Translations under genes and position numbers: made by a program
Assembly (NCBI GenBank): GCA_963824085.1
Contig: CAWGNT010000004.1
Coordinates: 115,194-179,193 of the forward strand
Source: JARRNE01 sp963824085
GTDB taxonomy: Bacteria > Pseudomonadota > Gammaproteobacteria > Chromatiales > Chromatiaceae
Reading direction: 5' to 3'
DNA: 64,000 bases
Notes under the pieces: model-generated
What the model was told of the DNA's origin: nothing
Databases searched by the model: none
Seen by the model: only the letters and a program-made list of their open reading frames with translations
Shown here: positions 1 through 9,665 of the stretch, in pieces
How positions within the stretch are numbered: the first letter of the stretch is position 1
Layout: each line of letters starts with the position of its first letter

Positions 1-3000
1 TGCCGAACCCGGCGATCAACGCAGCGATGATCTGCGTGGCCAGGATGGCGCCCGCCAGCAGGGGCGCCGGGAACGGGCGGCTCAGCATGGGCCGTTTGGT
101 GCGTGCCACGAACAGGGTGAGGTGTCCGGCGACCGACAGCTTGAGGAAGATGATGGTCTGTACCTGATCCAAGCCGATGCCCAGCCAGGAATAGGCAATC
201 ATGAGCAGGAGAAAGGTCTCCACAACGCCAATGAGTCCGAGCACCGTGGCAATGGTCAGGACCTGGTGCATCTGCCAGCGCACCGGTTTGGGGTCGAGCC
301 AGGTGTTGTCGTAGGCGATCGCCATGATCGGGATGTCGTTGAGCAGCGCCAGCAGGATGATCATGATCGCGGTGATGGGGTAGAAGCGGTAGACCAGCAT
401 GGCCGCGACCATGAAGCACATGATGCGGATGGTCTCGATCACCCGATAGATGGCATAGGAGTTCATGCGCTCGAAGATGCGCCGCGCCTCCTCGACGGCG
501 CTGACGATGGTGGACAGGCCGGGGGCGGTGAGCACCAGCGCGGCCGCGGCACGGGCGGCGTCGGTCGCTCCGCTGACGGCGATGCCCACGTCGGCCTGCT
601 TGAGCGCGGGAGCATCGTTGACGCCGTCGCCCGTCATGGCCACCAGGTGTCCGCGTTCCTGCAGGGCCTTCACGATGGCGTACTTGTGCTCGGGAAAGAC
701 TTGGGCGAAACCGTCGGCCTGCTCGATGCGCTCGGCCGCGTTGGAGGACAAATGACCGCGCGTCGCAGCCTCTGAGACGAGCTCGTCCACCGGCTGGATT
801 GCGGTGCCCAGCCCGAGGCGGCTGGCGATCTCGCGGGCGATGGCGGCATTGTCACCGGTGACCATCTTGACGGCGATACCGTGCGCGCCGGCCTGGCGGA
901 TAGTTTCCTCGGAGTCCGCGCGGGGCGGATCGAACAGGGGAAGGATGCCCAGAAACCGCCAGCTGCCGGAGGCATCAGCGCGTGCCACCCCGAGGGTGCG
1001 AAAGCCCTTCGCGGCCAGATCCTGGACCTGTTTGTCGGCGCGTTCGGCGTCTGCGCCCACGACATCGCTGAGCGCAAGGATGACCTGAGGGGCTCCCTTA
1101 GTGACCTTGAAGGTCACACCGTCGGAGGCCGTGATTTCCGCTTCGGTGCGCTTGCCCACCGGATCGAAGGGTACGAAGCGACTTTGCGTGTAAGCATCGA
1201 GGGCGTTCGCGTCGGTCAGTCCGCCGATCACGGCGAGGTCGATGGCGTCTTGGTCCTCGGCCCTGGATGCCAGAGCGGCAGCGAGAATCAGATCCTGCGC
1301 ATCGGCGGCCGCAAAGACCTCGGGCTCGCCCAGGGTAAGCTTGTTTTGGGTGAGTGTGCCGGTCTTGTCCGAGCACAGGACGTCGATGCCGGCCATTTCC
1401 TCGATCGACTGCAGGCGCGAGACGATGGCCTTCATCTTGGACAAGGCGAGCGCCCCCACCGCCATGGTGACCGAGAGCACGGCGGGCATGGCAACTGGGA
1501 TGGATGCGACGGTCAGGATCAGCGCGAACTCCACAAGATTGAGCAGCGGTGCCTGCCGGAACAGCTGCACGATGATCAAGACCGCGACCAGGGCAAGGCT
1601 CAGATAGATCAGATAGTCGCCGATGGCGAGCACCGCTTTCTGGAAGTGCGACACCGCACCGGCACCTTGCACCAGCTTTGCCGTGCGGCCGAAGAAGGTG
1701 TCGTCGCCGGTGGCCGTGACCACCGCGAGCATCTCCCCCTGCTTAGCGACTGAGCCCGAATAGGCGATCTCGCCCGCCTTCTTGTCCACCGGCAGCGATT
1801 CGCCGGTGAGCGCGGACTGGTCCACGGCAAGGTAGTCGCCTTCGATGAGCTTGGCGTCGGCTGGGATAATGGCCCCCAGGCGCAGGCGAATGACGTCGCC
1901 GGGCACCAAGTCGGCGGCATCGATCTGCCGCCACTTTCCGTCGCGTAGGACGCGGGCCTTAAGTGCGAGCTGTTGCTTGAGCGCCTGCAGCGCGTTGGCG
2001 GCCTTGAATTCCTGCCAGAAGCCGATCACCGCGTTGAACACGAGCAGCGTCAGGATGATGGCTAGGTCCGCCCAATGGCCGACCAATGCCGAGAGGATGG
2101 CGGCGACCTCGATCATCCAGGGAATCGGCCCCCAGAAAAACTGCAGCACCCGCTCGAGCAGGGTGGCCTGCCTCTCGGTCAGCGCGTTCGGGCCCAGCTC
2201 ATCGAGCCTGCGGCGTGCCTCGGGTGCCGTGAGACCACGGACGCTGTTGCTCTTGAGTCGTTCCACTGTCTCCGCCGCCGAAAGGCCGCTGAAGTCCACG
2301 GCCGGGCGCGTAACCGCTTCTGCTGGCGCGCGAGCGCCCTCCGTCCGTTTTCGCCGATACCAAAGAAAGACCGCTGCGATCAGGGCCAGGACGATGGGGA
2401 TGGCCAACCAGTCGAGGGGCTCATGCGCCACGAACTCGGATTCGATCTCGCCCCATACGCGCGGCCACTCCCCTTGCGTCTGGGGCGCTGCCTTGCGCTG
2501 CGGCTGCTCAGTTGGACGCTGCCCTTGCGGGGGTGCGCTCGGTTCGTGGACCGCGGGCGCGGCGGTCCCCCCACGGGGCTCCCCCAGCGGGGCGACAGGT
2601 TGCGCTGCAGGGGGCCCAAGCTGCGGGTGAGTCCTCGGCGGTGGAGCCGGGGGAGCGGCGCTGGGCGAGGCGGAAGGTGCGGGTGCCGATTCAGGCGCGC
2701 TCGCACTCGGTTGCTGAGCCGGCGTCGCAGACGGCACTCTTGGAGCGGCCGCTGGGGCCTTACTTACAGGTGGACATACTAAGGATCGCCCCGTCCGAAG
2801 GTGAGCCTGCCACTCGCGCGCCTGCCGTTGGAGCTCGTGTCTCGCCTCTTCGGGACTTAAGGCCCTAACGGCCGTGAGCGGGGGTGCCTCGAGGACGACG
2901 CCGGTTTGCAGCGGCGAGTTGAGATTGCAGCGCGACCCAAAGGCCTGTGGGTTCGCGCGAAAGAGGACGAGCATCGCCTGGTCGCGCGTTACGCCCTGGT

Positions 3001-3142
3001 CCGGGTAAACCTCACGGGCGATGGTCCATAGGTTGTCGCCCCGGCGCACCGGCCCGTAGGTTTCACTCGCTTGCGCGGATATTCCGATGGCGAGCAGGAC
3101 CGCGACCAAGGCAGCCGCAACAAGGTCTGTGGTCTTCTTCAT
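1..3142 (-). CDS. FimV-type LysM domain fused to P-type (P3A) H+-ATPase, C-terminus beyond window
   Basis: The ATG at 3142 opens a signal peptide (MKKTTDLVAAAL..), then a FimV-type N-terminal/LysM domain at about residues 25-85 (YGPVRRGDNLWTIAR, later a NPQAF motif). A Pro/Ala-rich linker follows to about residue 225, then one membrane segment near 237-258 (WLAIPIVLALIAAVFLWY) and a complete P-type ATPase body. The ATPase shows TGES, the phosphorylation motif DKTGTLTQNK with the aspartate at residue 592, KGAP, MVTGDN and GDGVNDAP. In plain P3A proton pumps that aspartate lies near residue 330, so about 260 residues have been added in front. I checked that the linker and the DKTGT motif are in one reading frame without a stop. 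The expected role is proton export across the inner membrane, with the added domain probably in the periplasm binding peptidoglycan. The last membrane helices run off the window. The ATPase call is firm; the role of the fusion is inference. Confidence 0.9.
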   Translation of the reverse strand, partial: MKKTTDLVAAALVAVLLAIGISAQASETYGPVRRGDNLWTIAREVYPDQGVTRDQAMLVLFRANPQAFGSRCNLNSPLQTGVVLEAPPLTAVRALSPEEARHELQRQAREWQAHLRTGRSLVCPPVSKAPAAAPRVPSATPAQQPSASAPESAPAPSASPSAAPPAPPPRTHPQLGPPAAQPVAPLGEPRGGTAAPAVHEPSAPPQGQRPTEQPQRKAAPQTQGEWPRVWGEIESEFVAHEPLDWLAIPIVLALIAAVFLWYRRKRTEGARAPAEAVTRPAVDFSGLSAAETVERLKSNSVRGLTAPEARRRLDELGPNALTERQATLLERVLQFFWGPIPWMIEVAAILSALVGHWADLAIILTLLVFNAVIGFWQEFKAANALQALKQQLALKARVLRDGKWRQIDAADLVPGDVIRLRLGAIIPADAKLIEGDYLAVDQSALTGESLPVDKKAGEIAYSGSVAKQGEMLAVVTATGDDTFFGRTAKLVQGAGAVSHFQKAVLAIGDYLIYLSLALVAVLIIVQLFRQAPLLNLVEFALILTVASIPVAMPAVLSVTMAVGALALSKMKAIVSRLQSIEEMAGIDVLCSDKTGTLTQNKLTLGEPEVFAAADAQDLILAAALASRAEDQDAIDLAVIGGLTDANALDAYTQSRFVPFDPVGKRTEAEITASDGVTFKVTKGAPQVILALSDVVGADAERADKQVQDLAAKGFRTLGVARADASGSWRFLGILPLFDPPRADSEETIRQAGAHGIAVKMVTGDNAAIAREIASRLGLGTAIQPVDELVSEAATRGHLSSNAAERIEQADGFAQVFPEHKYAIVKALQERGHLVAMTGDGVNDAPALKQADVGIAVSGATDAARAAAALVLTAPGLSTIVSAVEEARRIFERMNSYAIYRVIETIRIMCFMVAAMLVYRFYPITAIMIILLALLNDIPIMAIAYDNTWLDPKPVRWQMHQVLTIATVLGLIGVVETFLLLMIAYSWLGIGLDQVQTIIFLKLSVAGHLTLFVARTKRPMLSRPFPAPLLAGAILATQIIAALIAGFG

Positions 3143-3847
3143 TGGGCTTCAAATCGTTGGGTCTGGCAGCACCCAAGGTGTTCGGTCACTCGTCATCCCG
3201 AGCTCCCCGAAGAGGATCAATAGAGTCGGATCGAACAACGGTGAAAGAGTCCTCGTTCCCGCCCCTCCTCGCACCGTTCGGGAAGGAGATCGAGCCTCGC
3301 GAGCTCCATGTCTGCTTCAGACAAGAAAAGCACTCGGTCCCGTCCGCGTTGGCAGGGCACAGACGGGGCCTAGTGCTCGTCAGGAAAGAGCAGCGGGATT
3401 TCGTTGCTGCGCGCAAGGTCGAGGGTATCGCCGGCTCCGGCAACTGGCTGATCGCCCAGACGGATCGCATCATCGAGATCAGACAACAAGCCCTTCATTG
3501 GCGCCCCTTCCGTCACTCGCTCTTCTCACACTAACAAGTGTAGGCAGTGCAGCCCGGTGGGCGAGCGTTCGGAAATGGCAATGTGCGCCGATGACTGTGA
3601 GATTAGCGACGCTCGGTGCTCCAAGGTTTGGACCGCGCGCAGGTCGTCTGGTCAAGGACACACTGCTGCCAGGCGGCCGAAGAACTGCGGCTGCAGACCG
3701 GGACGGTCTCGCAGGGCTGTCGCACACATCTTCGCCGTCGATCGCGCGGCAGGCCAATCCCGCACAATCGCCGCACTTGATCGGCACGTGTGCGGGCCAG
3801 ATGTTGGCTTTGAGCAACGCAATCTTTGCCGTTCGCAGGAGGGATCC
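3143..3847. other. Intergenic region, about 700 bases
   Basis: This stretch lies between the divergent ATPase and oxidoreductase genes. Apart from the small minus-strand frame at 3370-3498, no reading frame here looks like a gene. A strong ribosome-binding site (aggaggg) at its right end, 3837-3843, serves the next gene. Confidence 0.5.
3370..3498 (-). CDS. Small hypothetical ORF, 42 aa
   Basis: The ATG at 3498 has a ggaag about 10 bases upstream. The product begins MKGLLSDLDDAIRL and ends PLLFPDEH. It is acidic, with no membrane segment or recognised motif. The phrase LGDQPVAGAGDTLDLARS reads like genuine protein rather than a shadow, but the frame is short and could be the remnant of a longer gene. 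It lies between the divergent ATPase and oxidoreductase genes. Confidence 0.25.
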   Translation of the reverse strand: MKGLLSDLDDAIRLGDQPVAGAGDTLDLARSNEIPLLFPDEH

Positions 3848-5251
3848 GTGTCAGCAAATCAAGCCATTTCAGCGGAGGCCGTCGGGAAGCTGCGCGCAGC
3901 TGTGCGGGGGCGTCTCATCGATCGGGACCACGAAGGCTACGAGGAGGCACGGCGCGTCTATAACGCGATGATCGATCGCCATCCGGCGGTCATCGTTCAG
4001 GCTGAGGACGCGGCCGATGTGCTGGCGTCTGTCCGATTCGCGGCCGAGCATCGTCTTCCGCTGGCGGTGCGGGGCGGGGGCCACAGCGTTCCGGGTTTCG
4101 GCACCTGCGACGACGGCGTCGTGGTCGATCTCGGGGCGCTGCGCAACGTGCACGTGAATCCGACACGGGGGACCGCACGCATCGGCGGCGGAGCCGAGCT
4201 GGGGGCGCTCGATCATGCGGGGCACGCCTTCGGCTTGGCCACGCCCGCCGGGTTCATCTCGACGACCGGCGTCGGCGGACTCACGCTCGGCGGCGGCATC
4301 GGTGCTTACCTGACACGCCGGTTCGGCCTCACCTGCGACAACCTGCTCTCCGCTCAAGTGGTGACGGCGGACGGCCGGCTGGTGCGGGCCGCGCCCGACG
4401 AGAACGACGATCTCTTCTGGGCTCTGCGGGGCGGCGGCGGAAACTTCGGCATTGTCACGGAATTCGAGTTTCAGCTGCACCCGGTCGGTCAGGTCGTCGG
4501 CGGGCCTATCCTGTTCGAGGCCTCGGCCGCCCAGGAGGTAGCTGCGTTCTACCGCGATTACATTGCGCAGGCCCCGCGCGAGCTCGGCGCCTTTCTGGGA
4601 TTCCAGCTCGCGCCGCCTCTGCCGTTCATTCCGGAGCAGCGCCATCTCGATCCGATGTGTCTGATCGTGGCCTGTTGGAGCGGTCCGCCGGAGCAGGCCG
4701 AGCAGGCGCTTGCGCCGCTGCGAGGGGCAGGCCCCGTGGTGGCGGAGCACGTGGGACCAATGCCCTACCCTGTCCTGCAATCCGCTTTCGACGCGCTCCT
4801 CCCGCGCGGTCTACAGCATTATTGGAAGGCCGACTTCATTGCCGAGCTGACCGACGAGGCAATCGCGATTCACGCAGAGCGTGGAGCAACCGTCCCATGC
4901 GTCAACTCCGCCGTGCATCTCTATCCGTTAGACGGTGCGGTGCACGACGTTCCGGATGCGGCAACAGCGTTTGCGCACCGCAGTGCGCGCTTTGCGCTAA
5001 ACATCGCCGGCATCTGGCCGGATGCGAAAGACAATGACACCAACATCGCGTGGGTGCGCGACTACTACGCTGCCGTCCATCCGCACTCGGGCTACGAGGG
5101 CGGCTACACCAACTTCGGAGCAGGTGATGATGACAACCGCGTCAAAGCCAACTACGGCGCAAGTTACGAGCGCCTGGCCGAGATCAAGCGGCGCTGGGAC
5201 CCGGACAATCTGTTCCGGCTGAATCAGAACGTGGAACCGGAGCCGGTTTAA
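3848..5251 (+). CDS. FAD-linked oxidoreductase, berberine-bridge-enzyme (BBE) type
   Basis: The GTG at 3848 is chosen because aggaggg ends five bases before it; the frame is open further upstream but without a ribosome site. The 467-residue product has a PCMH-type FAD domain at about 45-215, with RGGGHSVPGFGT (His79 is the usual covalent FAD attachment) and TTGVGGLTLGGGIG. The substrate domain follows, and the C-terminal BBE signature is YERLAEIKRRWDPDNLF. The cysteine that forms a second flavin link in some relatives is a Thr/Ser here, so a single histidyl link is expected. Relatives oxidise sugars, alcohols or aromatic compounds with O2 or other acceptors; the substrate cannot be read from the sequence. 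It stands alone with no operon partner. Confidence 0.9.
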   Translation: MSANQAISAEAVGKLRAAVRGRLIDRDHEGYEEARRVYNAMIDRHPAVIVQAEDAADVLASVRFAAEHRLPLAVRGGGHSVPGFGTCDDGVVVDLGALRNVHVNPTRGTARIGGGAELGALDHAGHAFGLATPAGFISTTGVGGLTLGGGIGAYLTRRFGLTCDNLLSAQVVTADGRLVRAAPDENDDLFWALRGGGGNFGIVTEFEFQLHPVGQVVGGPILFEASAAQEVAAFYRDYIAQAPRELGAFLGFQLAPPLPFIPEQRHLDPMCLIVACWSGPPEQAEQALAPLRGAGPVVAEHVGPMPYPVLQSAFDALLPRGLQHYWKADFIAELTDEAIAIHAERGATVPCVNSAVHLYPLDGAVHDVPDAATAFAHRSARFALNIAGIWPDAKDNDTNIAWVRDYYAAVHPHSGYEGGYTNFGAGDDDNRVKANYGASYERLAEIKRRWDPDNLFRLNQNVEPEPV

Positions 5252-5335
5252 GGTGGTGCTGTGGCCGCTGGAGCTGTCCTTATCTCAACGCGCTTCAGGT
5301 GAACTCGACGGAGTCGTGCCCCTGGCGAGCACGCT

Positions 5336-6370
5336 CTACCGAGACTGAAACTCACGCAGCCGGGTCATCTCCACGAGGCGGTCCATGTTTTGGGAGGTAA
5401 AGACCTTTCCGCGAGTGGCAAGGATGAGCTTCTTCATATCTTCGCGGCGCACGCCGAAACCACGTCCCGCGATGCACGCAATGACCTCGTATTTCCGCCG
5501 ACCCGGCGGCTGCCCAGCCAGACTCAAGGCAGCGAGGTGTTGGACACGCGTGACCTTGTCCCGGGCGGTCCCATCGTCTTCGGTCAGCTTGGCCTCAATC
5601 ACGACCTGCGGGTTGATCTCATTCGGAATGACAAAATCCGGAGCTTGGTCGAACCCGGAGAGGCGCTCGGCCCGCCGGGTCTTGCGGTAACTGATCCCGG
5701 CCCCGCTGAGCGCGTCCTCAATCAGGTTTTCGACCAGGTTTCCCACCAGCTCGCTGATTGAGTCACGATGTCCGGCAAACGGCCGTCCGAGAAATCGCTC
5801 GTAGAGTAGGACCGAATATGGCACTCCAAGGTTGGCCATAGTCTGCACTCCTATGAGCCCGGAAACCGTATCGGCCTTGCCGATGCGATGCAGCCTATCG
5901 GGCGGAACCGCCGGCGCTCCGTTCGCCAGGATGTCACAGGCAGCGCCAACGAGAGCGCGAATCCTTCGCTCCGTTACCTCGCCGTTCGTTCGGCGAAGGG
6001 GCGTCTCGGGATTCATTCGGATCTTGCGATCGATGGCACGAGCCGCCCCTTGCCCAACCTCTATTCCGGTATGTCGACTCGCGTAATAGGCCCACTCCGG
6101 AGGGGTGAATCCGAGGATGCAGCGCAGAACGACGAGAGCGATTGGGGTGTCGTAGACGGTCGGCAGAATCGCATCCGGCCGCACAATTTCGAAGTTCCGG
6201 GTTGCCCGTTTCAGGGCCTCGTAACCCTTTTCGAAAATAGGAAATTCGACGAAACCAGGCCCCTTGGGCATGACCAGAAACTCGGACTCCAGGCATGCAA
6301 AGACCTCATCCACATAGCGATCGATGTTGCCCTGAATATCTTCGAAGTCCGCTTCAAAAGGGAACGGCAT
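5336..6370 (-). CDS. Putative restriction endonuclease, PD-(D/E)XK fold, partner of adjacent methylase
   Basis: The 344-residue protein starts at an ATG that overlaps the last 17 bases of the upstream methylase, so the two are translationally coupled. The catalytic pattern is visible in the C-terminal half: a PDFVIP strand, then VVIEAKLTEDD (D...E-x-K), as in PD-(D/E)XK nucleases. The remainder (FEADFEDIQGNIDRYVDEVF at the start) is not a family I know by name. With a DNA methylase directly upstream, the simplest reading is the cleaving half of a two-gene restriction-modification unit. It could instead be an accessory protein of the methylase. No frameshift is seen. Confidence 0.6.
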   Translation of the reverse strand: MPFPFEADFEDIQGNIDRYVDEVFACLESEFLVMPKGPGFVEFPIFEKGYEALKRATRNFEIVRPDAILPTVYDTPIALVVLRCILGFTPPEWAYYASRHTGIEVGQGAARAIDRKIRMNPETPLRRTNGEVTERRIRALVGAACDILANGAPAVPPDRLHRIGKADTVSGLIGVQTMANLGVPYSVLLYERFLGRPFAGHRDSISELVGNLVENLIEDALSGAGISYRKTRRAERLSGFDQAPDFVIPNEINPQVVIEAKLTEDDGTARDKVTRVQHLAALSLAGQPPGRRKYEVIACIAGRGFGVRREDMKKLILATRGKVFTSQNMDRLVEMTRLREFQSR

Positions 6371-8744
6371 CCGGTGGTTCCCCGCTCGTCATACAGCTGA
6401 ATTCGTAAAGCGGCGAGTCGGCCTCGGCGATCTTGGTATCGGAGAGGATGCGCAGGGCGTCTTCCGCTCCTCCCAACGCGGCAACGCCTTCTGCAACGCG
6501 AGCAAGCTTTTCTCGCATCGTTAGTTGCCGCTGCCACGACCCTCGCAGATTCCACACCGCCATCCGCGTCAGGTGCCCGAAACACACGCAGCGGGTGTCG
6601 CCCAAAGTGGGCTTGCGGCCGGCGTGTCCCAGATCATCAAGATCCTTTGCCACGACCCGGGCCAGTCCTTCGGGAGAATCAAAGAGCCAGCCCCTCCTGG
6701 TTCTGCCCGTGATCCGACAGACGAAGACCGTATCCACGATGGACGAGCCAGTGCCATGAATGTGGATCGAGCCGCTCATTTCGGCTGGACAGGGCAGAGA
6801 GGCCGAGCAAACCAGCCCCGCATCCAAGACAGCGGCGCCGACCGCGTAGTAAGCCTCGATGCGGTTGTGGTGATAGGTGAAGGCTAGGGGCGCGCCTGGC
6901 TTAAGCGTTCGGGCCATGCGCGCGTACACGGCGGCGAGTCCCTCAGCAAAGTGGGCCAGGTCGCGCTCCTCGGTCGTGTTGCCCGTGAGCTCCTCGGGGC
7001 TGCGTGTGGACGCTCTTTCGAAACCCTGCACCTCGGCGCCCACCAGGCGGCGCAACCACACGTAGCAGAAGTCCATAAGCTCCGCGTATTGCACGTTGCC
7101 GAAATAGGGCGGGTCGGTGAAGACGGCGTCGAGGCTCGACCGCGGCAATTCGGTAGTCGCGGCGGGCGATGCGCTGTTCCCGCAGTGCAGAACGACACGG
7201 CGGCTGCGAGCCCCCTCGCGCCGTTCACCAATCCATTCGTCGACGGTGGGGACTATGGTCTTGCGCCCGCCCCGTTGTTTCACTTCAAACGGCGCATCGC
7301 AATAGCCTTTGGCCTTGGCGTACTTGTCAACGATATTGACCCATCCCCCAGAACCCACTCCCGCGCCGGTTCCGTTTCGGATGCCCAGCACGTTCGACTC
7401 ACACTGGACCAACCCGACGGGAAAACCATGTACGGAGAACACGTCGAGCGATTTGAGCGCCCAAGTGTCGTACCGGCACAGCATATTTTGGTAGCGAAGC
7501 AAATCGGAAAGATTGGTAGCCAGCGCATGACGAATGCGAGTCTCAGGCAGCGCGGCAATCTGCCGGGCGGCGAGCTCCAGAGCTAGTAACTGGCGTGGAT
7601 TGAACAGCTCGCGGTAATACCGGTAACCCCAGCGGTGAAGGCGGTCGGTCTCGTCGCCCGGCGGGATTCGGTCCGCAGGAATGAACTCAGGAACGATGCG
7701 AGCAAAGTGCGAGGCTGCCGCCTCAGCGCGTTCCAGGTCCTTAGCGTCTGGCCTCTTGAAGAAGCGTCCCGCGTGGCCGCTCTTGCGCTTCGGATTGTAG
7801 TACTCGATCGCGAAGAGACGGTGGCGAAGCGGGCCAGCCGTCGGCCGAGGGTAGGTGTTGGTATGGCCGCAATGCGGACAGTTGCAGCGGTTGCGGCCGG
7901 CGGGGCCGGAACCGCGCAAGATGGCACCGCAGCCATGGCACGGTCCTGGCTGCCTGCGGTTCGCGACCTCGTTCAGGTCGCCGCAGGCGGGGCAGACGAG
8001 AACGTTTTTCGGGTGTCGGCTATCTTCTGCAACCAGGTAACCGGGGAAGAGGTCGAAAGGCCGGCCGCAGGCCTCGCAGTCCAACACCTTGACCCAAAGG
8101 AAATACTTCACCGGACAGTCTGCGTCGCCATAGATTGGGCAGTCGGTCCGATAGTAACTGCCAATGGCGCCAGCCAAGCTCTCCCTGAGTGCCGCGGCTG
8201 CCTTTCCGTAGGCGGTGAGGTCGATGTGCTCGATCTCCTCCCGAACGATCCAGGCGGCCATCGGGTTGGTGTCGAAGCCGATACAGTCGCAGCCGATACG
8301 ATTAGCCTCAATAAGCGGGATCCCGCCCCCCATGAAGGGGTCGGCAACCTTAACGTTCGGGAAGTCGTTGGAGCGAAAGAAGGCATCCGCAAGCGGACGG
8401 TTACTGAATTCGGCCAGCGCCAATGCGCGGAACAAGGTGCCCGGCCGTCGAGCGAACCACTTGTGGACGGCGATGATGGGCCGGTAGTTCTGCTGGATCT
8501 GCTTCTCCTTTAAGGCGAGGGCGGCAACGAAAGGCACGTCGAAGCCGTGCTCGATCCCAAGCGGGAGCCGTTGCACCGACGGGGCCTGGCTCGGCGACGT
8601 GAGATCCTGGCTCGCAGCTCGTCCAAGATCGTCCAACGTCCGAGACGCGGATGGATGTGTACTCAAAATGGATGGTCCTCGCAGTGCAGCCCGATGCCAA
8701 CTCCCCACCGTGTCGTTGGGATGCGGCCAAAACCCTGACCGCAT
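6354..8744 (-). CDS. DNA methyltransferase, DUF1156-like, with zinc ribbons
   Basis: The protein has an N-terminal block (NYRPIIAVHKWFARRPGT) like that of DUF1156 methylases. The AdoMet-binding motif I is DPFMGGGIPLIEA, followed by a cysteine-rich insert with several CxxC pairs (CEACG, CPACG, CHGCG, CPHCG) that should bind zinc. The catalytic DPPYFGNVQY is of the N6-adenine or N4-cytosine type. The frame is open past the start toward the deformylase, so the start is uncertain: the ATG at 8744 gives about 796 residues, and a TTG at 8666 with a gagg upstream is an alternative that removes 26 poorly conserved residues. It overlaps the downstream nuclease gene by 17 bases. Function is inferred as protective or regulatory DNA methylation in a restriction-modification operon. 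Confidence 0.8.
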   Translation of the reverse strand: MRSGFWPHPNDTVGSWHRAALRGPSILSTHPSASRTLDDLGRAASQDLTSPSQAPSVQRLPLGIEHGFDVPFVAALALKEKQIQQNYRPIIAVHKWFARRPGTLFRALALAEFSNRPLADAFFRSNDFPNVKVADPFMGGGIPLIEANRIGCDCIGFDTNPMAAWIVREEIEHIDLTAYGKAAAALRESLAGAIGSYYRTDCPIYGDADCPVKYFLWVKVLDCEACGRPFDLFPGYLVAEDSRHPKNVLVCPACGDLNEVANRRQPGPCHGCGAILRGSGPAGRNRCNCPHCGHTNTYPRPTAGPLRHRLFAIEYYNPKRKSGHAGRFFKRPDAKDLERAEAAASHFARIVPEFIPADRIPPGDETDRLHRWGYRYYRELFNPRQLLALELAARQIAALPETRIRHALATNLSDLLRYQNMLCRYDTWALKSLDVFSVHGFPVGLVQCESNVLGIRNGTGAGVGSGGWVNIVDKYAKAKGYCDAPFEVKQRGGRKTIVPTVDEWIGERREGARSRRVVLHCGNSASPAATTELPRSSLDAVFTDPPYFGNVQYAELMDFCYVWLRRLVGAEVQGFERASTRSPEELTGNTTEERDLAHFAEGLAAVYARMARTLKPGAPLAFTYHHNRIEAYYAVGAAVLDAGLVCSASLPCPAEMSGSIHIHGTGSSIVDTVFVCRITGRTRRGWLFDSPEGLARVVAKDLDDLGHAGRKPTLGDTRCVCFGHLTRMAVWNLRGSWQRQLTMREKLARVAEGVAALGGAEDALRILSDTKIAEADSPLYEFSCMTSGEPPDAVPF

Positions 8745-8908
8745 CGTATCATCACGGCGGTCCGTCGTTAGGGTTAGCTGCACTCCCGGAGAATCGACGT
8801 CGCCAGCGCCATGACCGTTTCCCTGGCCCCTGTATCTTTCTCGACAGCCGAAGCCACAGGATGAGGGGGACTCGTCCCGCACCCTCCGTATGGCATCCGC
8901 GAGCGGCC

Positions 8909-9457
8909 CTACTCTTCCGGAAGGCGCGGGCCTCCGAATGCTCCGCTGCGCTGAAGCTCTTCGATGAAGCCGAAGGTGCGCAGGTCGCGGATGCGCTCCG
9001 GATAGAGGACGCCGTCGAGGTGGTCGCATTCGTGCTGAACGACGCGCGCGTGGAAGCCCTCCGCCTCCCGATCGATAGGGCTCCCGAATGGATCGAGACC
9101 CCGGTAACGAATGCGCTTCACGCGGGGAACCAGCCCGCGCATCCCCGGCACGCTCAGGCAGCCCTCCCAGCCTTCCTCCTGCGCGTCCGTCAAAGCGGTG
9201 GTCTCCGGATTCACCAGCACCGTGGTGGGAACTGGGGGCGCATCCGGATAGCGCGGGTTGTTTTCGATGCCGAACACCACCACGCGCAGCGGCACACCAA
9301 CCTGAACCGCCGCCAGCCCGGCACCGTCGTTGGCCTTCATGGTGTCCCACATGTCGGCTACGAGCTGGTGGAGCTCGGGTGTATCCAATGCCTCAACGGG
9401 GGCGGCCGCTTTGCGCAGCCTCGGGTCACCCATGCGAAGAATTCTGTGTATCGCCAT
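8909..9457 (-). CDS. def: Peptide deformylase
   Basis: The product removes the formyl group from nascent N-terminal methionine at the ribosome. All three family motifs are present: GAGLAAVQVG (45-54), EGCLSVPG with metal ligand Cys100, and QHECDHLDG with the two histidine ligands (142 and 146) and catalytic Glu143. Length is 182 residues, normal for the family. The start at 9457 follows a gaggagaag ribosome site; a frame open five codons earlier lacks one. It stands alone, not next to fmt, so this may be an additional def copy, which is common. The Q in AAVQVG matches the usual oxyanion-hole glutamine. Confidence 0.95.
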   Translation of the reverse strand: MAIHRILRMGDPRLRKAAAPVEALDTPELHQLVADMWDTMKANDGAGLAAVQVGVPLRVVVFGIENNPRYPDAPPVPTTVLVNPETTALTDAQEEGWEGCLSVPGMRGLVPRVKRIRYRGLDPFGSPIDREAEGFHARVVQHECDHLDGVLYPERIRDLRTFGFIEELQRSGAFGGPRLPEE

Positions 9458-9665
9458 CGACTTCTCCTCCACACCCCTGCAGGCATGCGCACATCTGGTG
9501 CACGACGTTCACGGAGCTCCGGCTAGACTGAAGTTGGTGATCATTTCCGCCGACAGGTGTCGGAGAGCAGCGAATGCGGCGCATTCAGGCCATCCCTTAT
9601 TTCGTGGCCGTGCTCGGGGCATTGTGCGCTTCGGTGCCGCGCGCGCCTCCTCGCATACCCTTACT

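Noticed and set aside
881..1753. 290-codon plus-strand frame opposite the P-type ATPase
   Set aside because: It is the antisense of the catalytic domain, rich in His, Asp and Gly, with no ribosome site.
3869..4780. 303-codon minus-strand frame opposite the FAD oxidoreductase
   Set aside because: It is the shadow of a gene with a strong ribosome site and family motifs.
6354..9350. 998-residue methylase start at 9350
   Set aside because: That extension would overlap most of the deformylase gene on the same strand; starts at 8744 or 8666 fit better.
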